Assembly: GCA_964410915.1 (NCBI GenBank)
Contig: CAYPIU010000004.1
Span: forward strand, 1 to 64,000
DNA length: 64,000 nt
From: CAZFJG01 sp964410915
GTDB taxonomy: Bacteria > Synergistota > Synergistia > Synergistales > JAFGMB01
Direction of reading: 5' to 3'
Shown here: piece by piece, positions 1 through 8,328 of the stretch
How positions within the stretch are numbered: the first letter of the stretch is position 1
How the letters are laid out: each line of letters begins with the position of its first letter
Program-made: the position numbers and the translations under genes
Notes under the pieces: model-generated
Databases searched by the model: none
Seen by the model: the letters and a program-made list of their open reading frames with translations, nothing else
What the model was told of the DNA's origin: nothing

Positions 1-72
1 TCTGGATATTCACTTCCCTGTTTTCTGGAACTTAGTATCCAAAACTGATATATCTGGTCTTTACTGTTACAT

Positions 73-110
73 AAAAAAAGCAGACAACAGAAAGTAAACT
101 GTTGACTGCT
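73..110 (-). terminator. Intrinsic terminator of tmRNA
   Basis: On the minus strand an 11 to 12 bp stem (AGCAG-CAACAG paired with CTGTTG-CTGCT, one T:T mismatch) closes a short T-rich loop and runs straight into seven T. It lies about 10 nt beyond the CCA end of the tmRNA, which is where its transcript should stop. The first 60 bases of the window hold nothing I recognise. Confidence 0.85.
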
Positions 111-120
111 TATAATTACA

Positions 121-471
121 TGGTGGAGGCGCGGGGAATCGAACCCCGGTCCGCCAAGGGCCGATCATGGAAGCTCTACGGATATAGTCCCTGTTTTAAT
201 GTCGGATAAAAACTCCCAGGAACAGGATCTTTTATCCCCATTCTCCTTGTCTTTACCAGTGGATCGGAGAAGGTCCCGCTGGTGCATCCGCCTTTATGAC
301 GTCATGCAGAAACCTGGCGAAAAAGGTAACTGGAGACGTGGCCGCTATCTATGCAGCCAGTGCGTAATTATCGTTGGCAAATATATTTAGGTTCCGTTTG
401 TTAACGAGGTTACGGAGACCTCGATCCGCTCTTCCAGATCCTCCATCCTGACGTCGAAACCAGTCGCCCCC
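121..471 (-). ncRNA. ssrA: tmRNA (SsrA)
   Basis: Transfer-messenger RNA, which with SmpB rescues stalled ribosomes and adds a degradation tag. The 5' end GGGGGCG (471-465) pairs with the 3' CGCCTCC before ACCA, giving a 7-bp acceptor stem. The conserved CTGGTTTCGACG follows the 5' end, and a T-arm with GGTTCGATTCC precedes the CCA at 121-123. The tag reading frame lies at 378-349: GCC AAC GAT AAT TAC GCA CTG GCT GCA TAG, encoding ANDNYALAA. It is a one-piece tmRNA of about 351 nt, directly downstream of smpB and followed by a clear terminator. The boundaries rest on the acceptor stem pairing. Confidence 0.97.
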
Positions 472-492
472 AAAATAGATCTTTTTAAAGAT

Positions 493-954
493 TTAAGTAT
501 AGTTTTTCTCTTTTACAGCTCTCTGCATTGCCCTCTCGGCATCTCTTGCAGTTATGCTTTCGCGTTTGTCGTGCTGGGTCTTTCCTTTTACGAGTGCAAG
601 CTCTACCTTGGCCTTTTTCCCATCCTTTATATATACAGACAGAGGTACAATGGTCAATCCCTTTTCCTTAACCTTGCCTACAAGCCGCATAATTTCCTTT
701 TTGTGCATAAGGAGTTTTCTGGGTCTGACAGGTTCATGATTGTAATAACTGCCCTTTTCATAGGGAGAGATGTGAACATTCATGAGCCATAACTCTCCTC
801 CGTCAATAAATGCATACCCGTCTTTAAGGTTCAATCGGCTTGCTCTTACGGATTTTATCTCAGTACCAGTGAGCGCTATACCACATTCCCATGTTTCAAG
901 GATGAAGTAATCATGACGAGCTTTTCGGTTCTTAGCAACTGTAACAATACTCAT
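493..954 (-). CDS. smpB: SsrA-binding protein SmpB
   Basis: Small RNA-binding protein that carries tmRNA to stalled ribosomes. The 153-residue product has the usual family length and order: an N-terminal KNRKARHDYFI segment, the GIALTGTEIKS strand of the OB fold, and a basic C-terminal tail with GKTQHDKRE. I chose the ATG at 954 (protein begins MSIVTVAKN), which has GGTGGT just upstream. A frame start at 996 would add 14 residues not usual in the family. It sits 21 nt upstream of tmRNA on the same strand, the classic arrangement, so the two may be co-expressed. Confidence 0.96.
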   Translation of the reverse strand: MSIVTVAKNRKARHDYFILETWECGIALTGTEIKSVRASRLNLKDGYAFIDGGELWLMNVHISPYEKGSYYNHEPVRPRKLLMHKKEIMRLVGKVKEKGLTIVPLSVYIKDGKKAKVELALVKGKTQHDKRESITARDAERAMQRAVKEKNYT

Positions 955-1030
955 AGCACCACCGTCCGATACTGATTTTAACAGTATAGTCAACATTAGT
1001 CAAACAGGCATTCCATGCATTTGAAAATGA

Positions 1031-1061
1031 AAGATCCCGGCCGTACGGCCAGGATCTTTTT
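1031..1061 (-). terminator. Hairpin between tRNA-Pro and smpB
   Basis: Stem AGATCC-GGCC paired with GGCC-GGATCT around a GTAC loop, one mismatch. It lies directly downstream of the tRNA on the minus strand. The T tract is better on the plus strand (TTTTT) than on the minus (TTTC), so it may be a weak or two-way terminator. Confidence 0.55.
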
Positions 1062-1069
1062 AACTTTCA

Positions 1070-1148
<79 letters not shown>

Positions 1149-1195
1149 AGCGGCAGAATTGTATCACCATAAAGGGGCAACAGTCAAACAGACTA

Positions 1196-1828
1196 TTATT
1201 GGAAGCCATCCTCTTCTTTTTTACCGTTGGAAGTTCCCGAATGGCCGCTTTTCCTGTTCTTTTTCCAGTCTATCTGTTCTGATACTGCTCTACTGCCATT
1301 CCTTACCGGGATCTCAGTCCAGCCCCACGGAGTTACAAGGATAAAGTGAAATGCAACCCCCTGAAGCGAAAGTGCCCTGAGATGTTCAGTATACCTTATA
1401 ACTTCACTTATCATCCAACTGTCACATAATACCCAGAGTCTTTTACAGGTTCCCCTTGCAAAGATCGCAGAATGATCAACTGCGACACGAATCCCGTCTT
1501 CAAATTCCGAGGGACCCATTGATAGAACGACGGCATCTTCAAATCCGAGAGGCTGGCGGCTTCCTGGTATAAGATCAGCATGATCCTCAGCCCACTCGAG
1601 ATGTTTAACAAGTTTTTCTATATCAGCGTAAACCGCATCATCTGAAAAAGAATAAAACAGGTCATTATCACCATTACTTGAAGCATCTGATAGAGACTGA
1701 TTCATCCAGTCCTGAACATCCTGGACCAATTGAGGGATGAAATCGGGATAAGATGGTGACCCCATTTTGTCTATTATGTCCCCAATAGTCAGTTCGTATT
1801 TCTTCTCATTATCTCGGTTCGGATTCAT
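1196..1828 (-). CDS. Hypothetical protein
   Basis: I do not recognise this 210-residue protein. It is acidic over its first 100 residues and hydrophilic throughout, with no signal peptide or membrane segment. The middle (about residues 90-170) alternates hydrophobic strands and charged turns, with the short stretches AVVLSMG, RLWVLCDSW and FHFILVTPWGW, which suggests a small alpha/beta domain. The last 30 residues are basic, Lys/Ser-rich and probably disordered. It stands alone upstream of tRNA-Pro and diverges from the isochorismatase gene. Its length, ATG start and codon use like the neighbours support a real gene. Confidence 0.6.
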   Translation of the reverse strand: MNPNRDNEKKYELTIGDIIDKMGSPSYPDFIPQLVQDVQDWMNQSLSDASSNGDNDLFYSFSDDAVYADIEKLVKHLEWAEDHADLIPGSRQPLGFEDAVVLSMGPSEFEDGIRVAVDHSAIFARGTCKRLWVLCDSWMISEVIRYTEHLRALSLQGVAFHFILVTPWGWTEIPVRNGSRAVSEQIDWKKNRKSGHSGTSNGKKEEDGFQ

Positions 1829-2023
1829 GATCTTACCCCCTCACTCAATTTACAGATTTTTGATTTCATGCAAGCATAGCACATAGAAGTAAATTTGCAA
1901 TAATGGAAGAACAAGCTTTTTATTCCTTTGAACTTTATAAACAAAAACCATTTTCTCCACGTCAATTTACAACTACAATATACATGCTGAAGTGAAATAA
2001 TAAAACTACATGGAGGAATATTT

Positions 2024-2584
2024 ATGTCTGCATTTACTTTAATATCTCAAGAGTCACAGATGATGATGATCGATTTTCAGGAAAAGCTTTTACCAGCTAT
2101 CAATAAAAAGGAAGGGATCACTCAAAATGTACAGAAACTTTTAAAGAGTGCCGATGTACTTGATATACCCGTTAAGTACAGCGAACAATATCCCAAAGGT
2201 CTCGGGAAGACAACATCCGAAATAGCTAAACTTCTTCCGGAAGATTCGAAATATTTTTCTAAACTTCACTTTTCATGTATGGCAGAAAATGGGTTTGAAA
2301 GTTTTATTGACTCAAACGAGAGAAAACAGATCATTGTATTCGGTATAGAAAGCCACATATGTGTATTTTCAACTGTCATGGGGATGCTTGAAAAGGGTAT
2401 GAACGTTGCAGTCGTATCAGATGCCTGTGGAAGCCGTAAACAGGCTAATCATGAAATAGCTATGGATTCGCTCGGTAAAGCCGGAGCGATCGTAGTACCA
2501 ACTGAAACGGTCATTTACCAGTTGATATCAAAATCAGGAACTCCTGAGTTCAAAGAACTTCTTCCACTTTTCAAACAGGAATAA
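2024..2584 (+). CDS. Isochorismatase-family cysteine hydrolase
   Basis: A 186-residue cytosolic hydrolase of the isochorismatase/nicotinamidase fold. The catalytic triad is visible: Asp in MMIDFQEK near residue 17, a Lys in FSKLHFSC near residue 81, and the nucleophilic Cys in GIESHICV near residue 113. The segment VVSDACGSR follows, as is usual. It resembles the YcaC-like group of unknown substrate more than true nicotinamidases; the substrate cannot be read. GGAGG lies 7 nt before the ATG. The MBL-fold gene follows 9 nt downstream and malic enzyme after it, so the three look like one operon. Confidence 0.85.
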   Translation: MSAFTLISQESQMMMIDFQEKLLPAINKKEGITQNVQKLLKSADVLDIPVKYSEQYPKGLGKTTSEIAKLLPEDSKYFSKLHFSCMAENGFESFIDSNERKQIIVFGIESHICVFSTVMGMLEKGMNVAVVSDACGSRKQANHEIAMDSLGKAGAIVVPTETVIYQLISKSGTPEFKELLPLFKQE

Positions 2585-2593
2585 ATACAGACT

Positions 2594-3490
2594 TTGATCA
2601 AAACAGGGAATATCAAAAAAGATCCAGAAAACTTTTTGTGTTTTTTAGGAACATCAGGGGCGAGATTTTCAATGATCTTTCAGCTGAGATCATCGGGCGG
2701 TATATGGGCAAGGCTGAATGACACAAATATCCTTATCGATCCAGGCCCTGGTGCACTGGTAAAGATCAACGAAACTTCACCATGTCTTGACCCTCTGGAT
2801 CTTGATGCCATAATAATTACCCATAGACATATTGATCATTCAGGTGATCTTAACGTTATGACAGAGGCTATGACTTACGGGGGGAGAATCAAAAAAGGTA
2901 CGCTAGTAATGCCGGAAGATGCTTTGGACTCGAAAGAACCTGTTCTTATGAGTCATTTTAAACATCAGGTGAATGACATTGTTTTCTGGAATGACATCAC
3001 AGATATTGAACTGCCAGGCGAGATAAAGCTCAAGGGAATAAGACTTGAGCATCATGGAGTGGAATGTTTTGGTTTCAAGCTGTATCTTTCGGAACTCCCA
3101 GTAATGGGACTTATAGCGGATACAGCATACAAACCAGAATTACTTAAAGCTTTTTCAGATTGCCCTCTAATTATCGCAAATGTTACATTACTGAAAAGGA
3201 TAGAGAGAATAGACCATCTTTCAATTCCTGAAATCGATGATCTTCTTTCTGTAATTCACCCTGAAACATTGATAATTACCCATCTTGGCACATCGATCCT
3301 TGAAAAAGGACCTGAAAGTGTAATAGAAATGATAAAGAGGGATGATACGAGAATTATAGCTGCAAGAGATGATATGATCTTTGATATAAATAATCGATCT
3401 ATCATACAAGAAGGTAAAAAAGATGATCCAGGCCGTATCGATATTGTGAAACGAAAATTGTTCCCCGGGTCAAGAAAGAGGAAATGTTAG
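2594..3490 (+). CDS. Metallo-beta-lactamase fold hydrolase
   Basis: A 298-residue protein of the MBL superfamily. The first strand holds FLGTSGA, and the metal motif HRHIDH (THRHIDHSGD, about residues 77-83) matches HxHxDH. A further His lies in EHHGVE, an Asp in IADTAY, and a late His in IITHLG, so all expected metal ligands are present. The substrate is unknown; candidates include phosphodiester or thioester hydrolysis. The frame opens with TTG at 2594 and only a weak AGGA 13 nt upstream, so the start is less certain than the body. It belongs to the same plus-strand unit as the flanking genes. Confidence 0.85.
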   Translation: MIKTGNIKKDPENFLCFLGTSGARFSMIFQLRSSGGIWARLNDTNILIDPGPGALVKINETSPCLDPLDLDAIIITHRHIDHSGDLNVMTEAMTYGGRIKKGTLVMPEDALDSKEPVLMSHFKHQVNDIVFWNDITDIELPGEIKLKGIRLEHHGVECFGFKLYLSELPVMGLIADTAYKPELLKAFSDCPLIIANVTLLKRIERIDHLSIPEIDDLLSVIHPETLIITHLGTSILEKGPESVIEMIKRDDTRIIAARDDMIFDINNRSIIQEGKKDDPGRIDIVKRKLFPGSRKRKC

Positions 3491-3502
3491 GAGGAGTTTC
3501 TT

Positions 3503-4747
3503 ATGACCGTAAACAAGGAAAAAGCCCTGGCGATGCACAGAAAAGCAAAAGGGAAGATCTCGATTTATCCGACGGTAAACATCAGGAGAGAAGAAGACAT
3601 TTCCATGGCTTATGTCCCAGGATCTGTTTATGCTGCACAAGAAATAATCAACGATAAAAGCTGTGTATACGAGTACACGGGTAAAAGGAACAGACTGGCC
3701 GTTATTACAGATGGTTCTGCCACTCTGGGTCTCGGCAATATAGGTCCGGAAGCAAGCCTGCCGGTAATGGAAGGTAAATGTCTGCTGTTCAAACAGTTCG
3801 GAGATGTAAACGCATTTCCTCTATGTCTCGCTTCCCAGGATTCAGAGGACATAATCCATACAGCCCAGCTTATAGCTCCAACAGTGGGAGCGATAAACAT
3901 TGAGGATGTTGCAACTCCAAATACTTTCACTGTCGTCAGGGCACTTCAAAAGAGACTCGAAATCCCTGTTATCTCTGATGATCAGCATGGTTCTGCTGTT
4001 GTTATCCTGGCAGCGTTGATGAATGCGCTAAAAGTTGTCGACAAAAAAATTGAGGATATCAAAATAGTTATGTTCGGCTCAGGTGCTGCCGGTATAGCAA
4101 CAACTGAACTGCTGCTTTATGCGGGAGCAAAGAACATCATAGCTTTAAACAGTTCCGGCATTCTGGGAAATGAAAATACCCGGATGAATCATATCCAGCA
4201 GGAACTTTCCACAAGGATCAACCCAATGGGAATAAAAGGGGATATTTCTAATGCCATTGAAGGAGCAGATGTCCTGATAGGTTTTTCATCAACCGGGAAG
4301 ATATCGGGAGAAATGATCAAAAGGATGGGCAAGGATCCCGTTGTATTCAGTCTTTCCCGTCCAGAACCGGAAATAACACCCGAAGAGGCTCTTAACGCAG
4401 GCGCTCGGATCGCCGCATCAAGTATACATTCTTCTGTCAACCCGCTTCCGAATCAACATGCTTATCCCGGGATATGCAGGGGTTTACTTGATATCAGGGC
4501 CACCGGACTCAACAGCAACATTCTCATGGCAGCAGCAATGGCTATATACGATGTTGTTGACAGACTTAGGCTATCCGAAGACCATATAATGCCTGACCTG
4601 TTCTCTGACGAGGTGACTCCCCAGGTAGCGGAAGCTGTAGCACAAACTGCCATAAAAGAAGGCCTGGCAACGATTAAAGTACCACCTGGCCATGTATACG
4701 ATGAAACCTGGCAGAGGCTTTTCGGAGGACCGAGAGCAAGGCTTTAG
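3503..4747 (+). CDS. NAD(P)-dependent malic enzyme
   Basis: Oxidative decarboxylation of malate to pyruvate and CO2, yielding NADH or NADPH. The 414-residue length fits the short bacterial form without a phosphotransacetylase tail. Visible landmarks are SVYAAQ, the NIGPEASLPVMEGK segment, INIEDVATP, the metal/active-site stretch SDDQHGSAVV, and a Rossmann site FGSGAAGIAT. The C-terminal half has FSLSRPEPEI and NPLPNQHAYPG. TAGGAGGAG lies just before the ATG. The stop TAG is the first arm of a long palindrome shared with the convergent gene. Cofactor preference cannot be read reliably. It may link C4 acids to pyruvate and reductant supply. Confidence 0.93.
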   Translation: MTVNKEKALAMHRKAKGKISIYPTVNIRREEDISMAYVPGSVYAAQEIINDKSCVYEYTGKRNRLAVITDGSATLGLGNIGPEASLPVMEGKCLLFKQFGDVNAFPLCLASQDSEDIIHTAQLIAPTVGAINIEDVATPNTFTVVRALQKRLEIPVISDDQHGSAVVILAALMNALKVVDKKIEDIKIVMFGSGAAGIATTELLLYAGAKNIIALNSSGILGNENTRMNHIQQELSTRINPMGIKGDISNAIEGADVLIGFSSTGKISGEMIKRMGKDPVVFSLSRPEPEITPEEALNAGARIAASSIHSSVNPLPNQHAYPGICRGLLDIRATGLNSNILMAAAMAIYDVVDRLRLSEDHIMPDLFSDEVTPQVAEAVAQTAIKEGLATIKVPPGHVYDETWQRLFGGPRARL

Positions 4748-4792
4748 ATCAAGATCAGGGGCACCTTTGAAGGTGCCCCTGATCTTGATCTA
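4745..4792. terminator. 48-bp perfect palindrome spanning two convergent stop codons
   Basis: The arms of 23 bp (4745-4767 and 4770-4792) are exact reverse complements around a TG centre. The left arm begins with the TAG stop of malic enzyme, and the right arm ends with the stop of the convergent methyltransferase gene (CTA on the plus strand). The RNA from either direction would form a very stable hairpin, presumably a two-way terminator, although no T tract follows on either strand. Confidence 0.75.
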
Positions 4793-5368
4793 CCACCATA
4801 TACGGGACACAAGAAGAAAGGTTCCTGCAAAACTCACCAGCATGGAGTGCGTTTCACTTCTTATTATCACTTGAGGATCAAAATGAGCCTTAATGTCTTT
4901 CAGAGAAAGTTCACGCGGGAAAAACCTTCCCGTTTTTTTCTTATAATCGAGGTATGCTCCATTAAATCTATTTTCGAGAAATTGTTCTTCATATGGAATG
5001 ATACAAAGGTTATAGACAACGAAGAAGACTACAACAAAAGCAACAAATGCATATAAGCCTGCCATTATTGACCAGCCTGCACCGATCAGACCATTTGCAA
5101 AGTAAAGAGGATTTCTCATTAAAGCATAAGGACCATAAGTTACAAGCTTTTCAGCCTTGACCTTCTCTCCCCTGTATAATCCGATCGTCCCTGAAGCCCA
5201 TATTCTCATTATCTGTCCTGCTATTACTAATGAAACCCCGGGTAAAATATTTGCAAATACAGGATCTGCAAGATAGAGGATCAAAAAAAATAAGGCTGTC
5301 CAGATCCCGCCTCTTAGACGAAATACTGTTTTACCCACTAAATTGTTATGTTTCTTAGTCAAGATCAT
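4790..5368 (-). CDS. Isoprenylcysteine methyltransferase-like membrane protein
   Basis: A 192-residue membrane protein of the ICMT/PEMT-like family. It has three or four hydrophobic segments (about residues 20-37, 42-55, 95-120, 170-185) and the family signature GPYALMRNPLYFAN followed by EEQFLENRF and a Y..YKKKTGRFFP tail. Such proteins use S-adenosylmethionine to methylate membrane-facing substrates; the bacterial substrate is usually unknown. It overlaps the upstream flippase-like gene by 14 bp, so the two are translationally coupled and may act on the same lipid. Its stop lies inside the shared palindrome. Confidence 0.8.
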   Translation of the reverse strand: MILTKKHNNLVGKTVFRLRGGIWTALFFLILYLADPVFANILPGVSLVIAGQIMRIWASGTIGLYRGEKVKAEKLVTYGPYALMRNPLYFANGLIGAGWSIMAGLYAFVAFVVVFFVVYNLCIIPYEEQFLENRFNGAYLDYKKKTGRFFPRELSLKDIKAHFDPQVIIRSETHSMLVSFAGTFLLVSRIWW

Positions 5369-6398
5369 TCATTTCCTTTCCATAGAAGTCTTTATCGAGA
5401 CCCCATCCAAGAATTTTTACTGCCACTATAGAACCCATCAGTATGGCAAGGTATTCTGTAAAGAACCGCCAGATAACTGCCATTACTCCAGCTATGTTCC
5501 ATGGCATCAATAGACTGAACAGAGCTGCTCCTCCCCCCTCCGCAAAACCACTCGCTCCAGGGGTGGGAACAAAGTAAAGAACAAAAAGAAATACACTCTG
5601 GGCCATAAAAGCCTGCATATAAGGAACATGTAACCCCATAGACCACACAAGAACCGGCAGAACTGAAAAAAGAAAAACCAGGTGCAGACATGAAAATAAA
5701 AGGCCTGTAATAAAATAATTCAAGCCAGAGTTAAAAAAAAGTCTGAAATTATAATTGTAGTTATCTATTTCTGTATTGATACGTCTTATGATCTTGAGAA
5801 TAGAATTGGTCTGAAGCAACCCGAACCTTCTGAACAACAGTGTTAAGATCTCTGCCCATCGCTTTATGATCCGGGGCCTTATGAAACTTATAACAACCAG
5901 GATCCACGAAATGATAACAAAAAGGACAACATAGGAGAAAAAACCTGCCAGAAGATTATTTTCACTAATAAAACCAGGTTCAAAGATAACCGAACCTGAT
6001 ACAGATATACCAAGGATGAACATTGTCAGAAGAGTACGCGTTAATGTTATCGCAACACCTTTTCCTATGGGAATATTGCCTCGATAAAGCACATATACCT
6101 GAAAAGGGCCGCCACCGGTCTGCATTGGCGTCACAGCACAACCAAAATAATGAAGCCAGGTAAGTACAAGACCAAGACGGAAAGTTATCCGTTCAGAAGC
6201 TGCCAATGCAACAGCACAAAGCCTTGCTGCATCACAACACCATGCCATGAACACCAGGAGCAGAGCAACAAACAGCCCCCTTACATCAGCTGAAAGGAAA
6301 GTTTCGATGGTTTCCTCATTGACACTGGCAAGCAGAATGGAAAAACTTACCAGAGATGAAAGTAGAAGGAAAACTATAAAACCCCTGCGCAAAGACAA
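5355..6398 (-). CDS. Lysylphosphatidylglycerol synthase TM-like (flippase-like) membrane protein
   Basis: A 347-residue polytopic protein with about eight hydrophobic segments, belonging to the UPF0104/LPG synthase membrane-domain family (YbhN type). Landmarks are the TPMQTGGGPFQ motif near residue 92 and PTPGASGFAEGG near residue 282, both typical of the family. It lacks the soluble aminoacyl-transferase domain of full MprF, so lysyl-PG synthesis is not expected; lipid or glycolipid translocation is a reasonable guess. The frame opens with TTG behind a run of G (GGGGGG, spacing about 11). The 14-bp overlap with the methyltransferase gene suggests a shared lipid-related role. Confidence 0.82.
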   Translation of the reverse strand: MSLRRGFIVFLLLSSLVSFSILLASVNEETIETFLSADVRGLFVALLLVFMAWCCDAARLCAVALAASERITFRLGLVLTWLHYFGCAVTPMQTGGGPFQVYVLYRGNIPIGKGVAITLTRTLLTMFILGISVSGSVIFEPGFISENNLLAGFFSYVVLFVIISWILVVISFIRPRIIKRWAEILTLLFRRFGLLQTNSILKIIRRINTEIDNYNYNFRLFFNSGLNYFITGLLFSCLHLVFLFSVLPVLVWSMGLHVPYMQAFMAQSVFLFVLYFVPTPGASGFAEGGGAALFSLLMPWNIAGVMAVIWRFFTEYLAILMGSIVAVKILGWGLDKDFYGKEMNDLD

Positions 6399-6490
6399 GC
6401 TGATCTATTCCCCCCTCAACATATAAACCATGAAGTTCCAACAAACGGGCAAAATGTTTTTGTCAGTTATAATTATGGCCGTTGAGGAAA

Positions 6491-7183
6491 TCACTCAGAT
6501 TTTCTGCTGAGTTCCAGGATCCTTTCCATTGAATCAGGATTAAGCTGGGCAAAACCAACTTTCCAGGCCATTATTGCTGCCTGGGTCCTATCCCTTAGAT
6601 CAAGTTTTTTAAGAACATGGCTGACATGATTCTTTACGGTTTTTTCAGAAAGTACCATTCTTGAAGATATCTCTGTATTACTGAGCCCCTGTGAGAGCCA
6701 GTAAAGGATCTCTTTCTCCCTTGGGGTCAGTTCATGAAGCTGGTCACTTTCTTCTTTTCTCCTGTAAAATGAAGTTAAAAGCTTTCCCGCAACCTTGGGA
6801 TCAACATAGGATTGACCGCGACCTGCTGATCTTATTGCAGAGAGGAGTTCAACCTTGCCAGATGCCTTTAATACGAATGCCTGCACTCCTTCAGAAGAAA
6901 GTGCGGAGAGAGGTTCCTCGTCATCACATGCGCTTATCGCTACATACCTGACGCCAGTTTCCAGACTGTTCAATTCCCTTACCATCTGGAGTCCGTCAAG
7001 TCCGGGGAGAGATACATCGAACATAAGGATATCCGGAGATTCCTGCCTTACAACCTCAAGGGCCTGAATGCCATCTTCTGCCTCTCCAACCACTGTTATA
7101 TCAGCTTCAAGTTCAAGCAGTTTTTTTATCCCATCACGAAAGAGCTTATGATCATCTGCAACTACGACAGAAACATACTCCAT
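6491..7183 (-). CDS. NarL/FixJ-family response regulator
   Basis: A 230-residue two-domain regulator. Residues 1-120 form a receiver with the acidic pair DD near 10-11, the phosphoacceptor Asp in MFDVSLPG near 57, a conserved Ser and Lys (AISA, VLKASG). Residues about 148-210 form a LuxR-type helix-turn-helix: LTPREKEILYWLSQGLSNTEIS followed in order by KTVKNHVSHVLKKL. No histidine kinase lies within the window, so it is an orphan here. It stands alone, divergent from the TtcA-like gene across a 300-bp spacer that carries inverted repeats and could hold its own operator. Confidence 0.93.
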   Translation of the reverse strand: MEYVSVVVADDHKLFRDGIKKLLELEADITVVGEAEDGIQALEVVRQESPDILMFDVSLPGLDGLQMVRELNSLETGVRYVAISACDDEEPLSALSSEGVQAFVLKASGKVELLSAIRSAGRGQSYVDPKVAGKLLTSFYRRKEESDQLHELTPREKEILYWLSQGLSNTEISSRMVLSEKTVKNHVSHVLKKLDLRDRTQAAIMAWKVGFAQLNPDSMERILELSRKSE

Positions 7184-7514
7184 GATTCACCCCCACAATT
7201 CGAAAGAAAGACAATAAAGTTTGATAATGTCCGGTTTCCATTTCAAACAAAAAGGAAAATATTTGCTGTTTGTAGATCTTGATCAAGTTTGTAAATTATA
7301 AAAGGTTAAAAGATCAAGATCCTGAAAAACTGTTATCAACTGCACCTCAAAAAAAAGATTTATGCTATAGTTTGCAATGAAAAAATATGATGAACCAAAA
7401 CCGTAATATCAATTGAGGATATGGGTACTAAGAATCATAAATAGGTCTATAGTCCCAATTATACCCTAATATCGCGAAAGCGATGTATACATTTTTATGC
7501 AGGAGCCGATAATT
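7184..7514. promoter_or_regulatory. Divergent intergenic region with inverted repeats
   Basis: This AT-rich spacer separates the response regulator from the TtcA-like gene. It holds an inverted repeat with 10-bp arms, GATCTTGATC (7275-7284) and GATCAAGATC (7312-7321), 27 nt apart. Near its plus-strand end lies a small hairpin ATCGC-GAAA-GCGAT with a GAAA tetraloop (7471-7484). I see no convincing promoter pair. Regulator binding at the repeat is possible but only inferred. Confidence 0.35.
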
Positions 7515-8285
7515 TTGAAAATCAGAATTGATAAAGACATCCCTGAACCTTCTAAAGGTTTCATCAGGAAATTCGGGAGAGCCCTCGGAGATTTTCAGAT
7601 GATAAACGAGGGTGACACAATAATGGCAGGGTTATCCGGTGGAAAGGACAGTATTATAATGCTCCTTTCACTCATTGAAATACGTAAACGGATAAAAGCA
7701 GATTTTGAACTTAAAGCATGTACTGTTGATATAACAGGTGGAGATAATGATCTGGATAAAATGGATGAACTCTGCAAAAAACTGGGAATAGACTACTTTG
7801 TCGAGAATCATCAAGTTCTTGAGATCATCAGGAAAAGAAATGAACGTTCTCCCTGCAGCCTTTGTTCCAACATGCGGAGAGGAATTTTGTGTAATTCTGC
7901 AAAAGCAAGGGGATGCAATGTCCTTGCACTTGGACATAATCTTGATGATGTAGCAGAAACTGCCCTTCTTAATCTTTTCAGGACGGGACGTTTCAAGTGT
8001 TTTAAACCTGTTACCTGGTTAAGCCGTACCCAGATCAGAGTAATAAGACCGCTGATATATATCGAGGAAAGCCATATTGAAAGTGAAATTGAAAGAATGG
8101 CCCTTCCAGTAATAAAAAACAAATGCCCTTATGACAGCAATACTAAAAGGCAGACAATGAAGCACGATATTGAGAAACTTAAAGATTCTGTACCTGATAT
8201 CAAGCTGAACATACAGAAAGCTCTTACACGTTATGATATAGATGATCTATGGGATATACCGGAAAAAGATCGAAATAATAACTGA
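7515..8285 (+). CDS. TtcA-like tRNA thiolation / PP-loop ATPase
   Basis: A PP-loop protein of the TtcA/TtuA group, which sulfurates tRNA bases using ATP and an iron-sulfur cluster. Visible are the PP-loop GLSGGKDS, two CxxC pairs (CSLC near the centre, and Cys in NKCPY toward the end), and the GHNLDDVAET motif typical of the group. These Cys match the cluster ligands known for TtcA. An AGGAG at 7501-7505 precedes the TTG at 7515 by 9 nt, while the in-frame ATG at 7497 has no ribosome site, so I favour TTG; the ATG start would add six residues. It stands alone and converges on pgi. Confidence 0.85.
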   Translation: MKIRIDKDIPEPSKGFIRKFGRALGDFQMINEGDTIMAGLSGGKDSIIMLLSLIEIRKRIKADFELKACTVDITGGDNDLDKMDELCKKLGIDYFVENHQVLEIIRKRNERSPCSLCSNMRRGILCNSAKARGCNVLALGHNLDDVAETALLNLFRTGRFKCFKPVTWLSRTQIRVIRPLIYIEESHIESEIERMALPVIKNKCPYDSNTKRQTMKHDIEKLKDSVPDIKLNIQKALTRYDIDDLWDIPEKDRNNN

Positions 8286-8294
8286 GAAGAAACG

Positions 8295-8320
8295 CAGCCG
8301 GACCCCAATGGATCCGGCTG
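8295..8320. terminator. Hairpin between ttcA-like gene and pgi
   Basis: Stem CAGCCGGA/TCCGGCTG with a 10-nt loop between two convergent genes. No T tract follows, so it is a weak or two-way terminator at best. Confidence 0.5.
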
Positions 8321-8328
8321 TAATGTAA

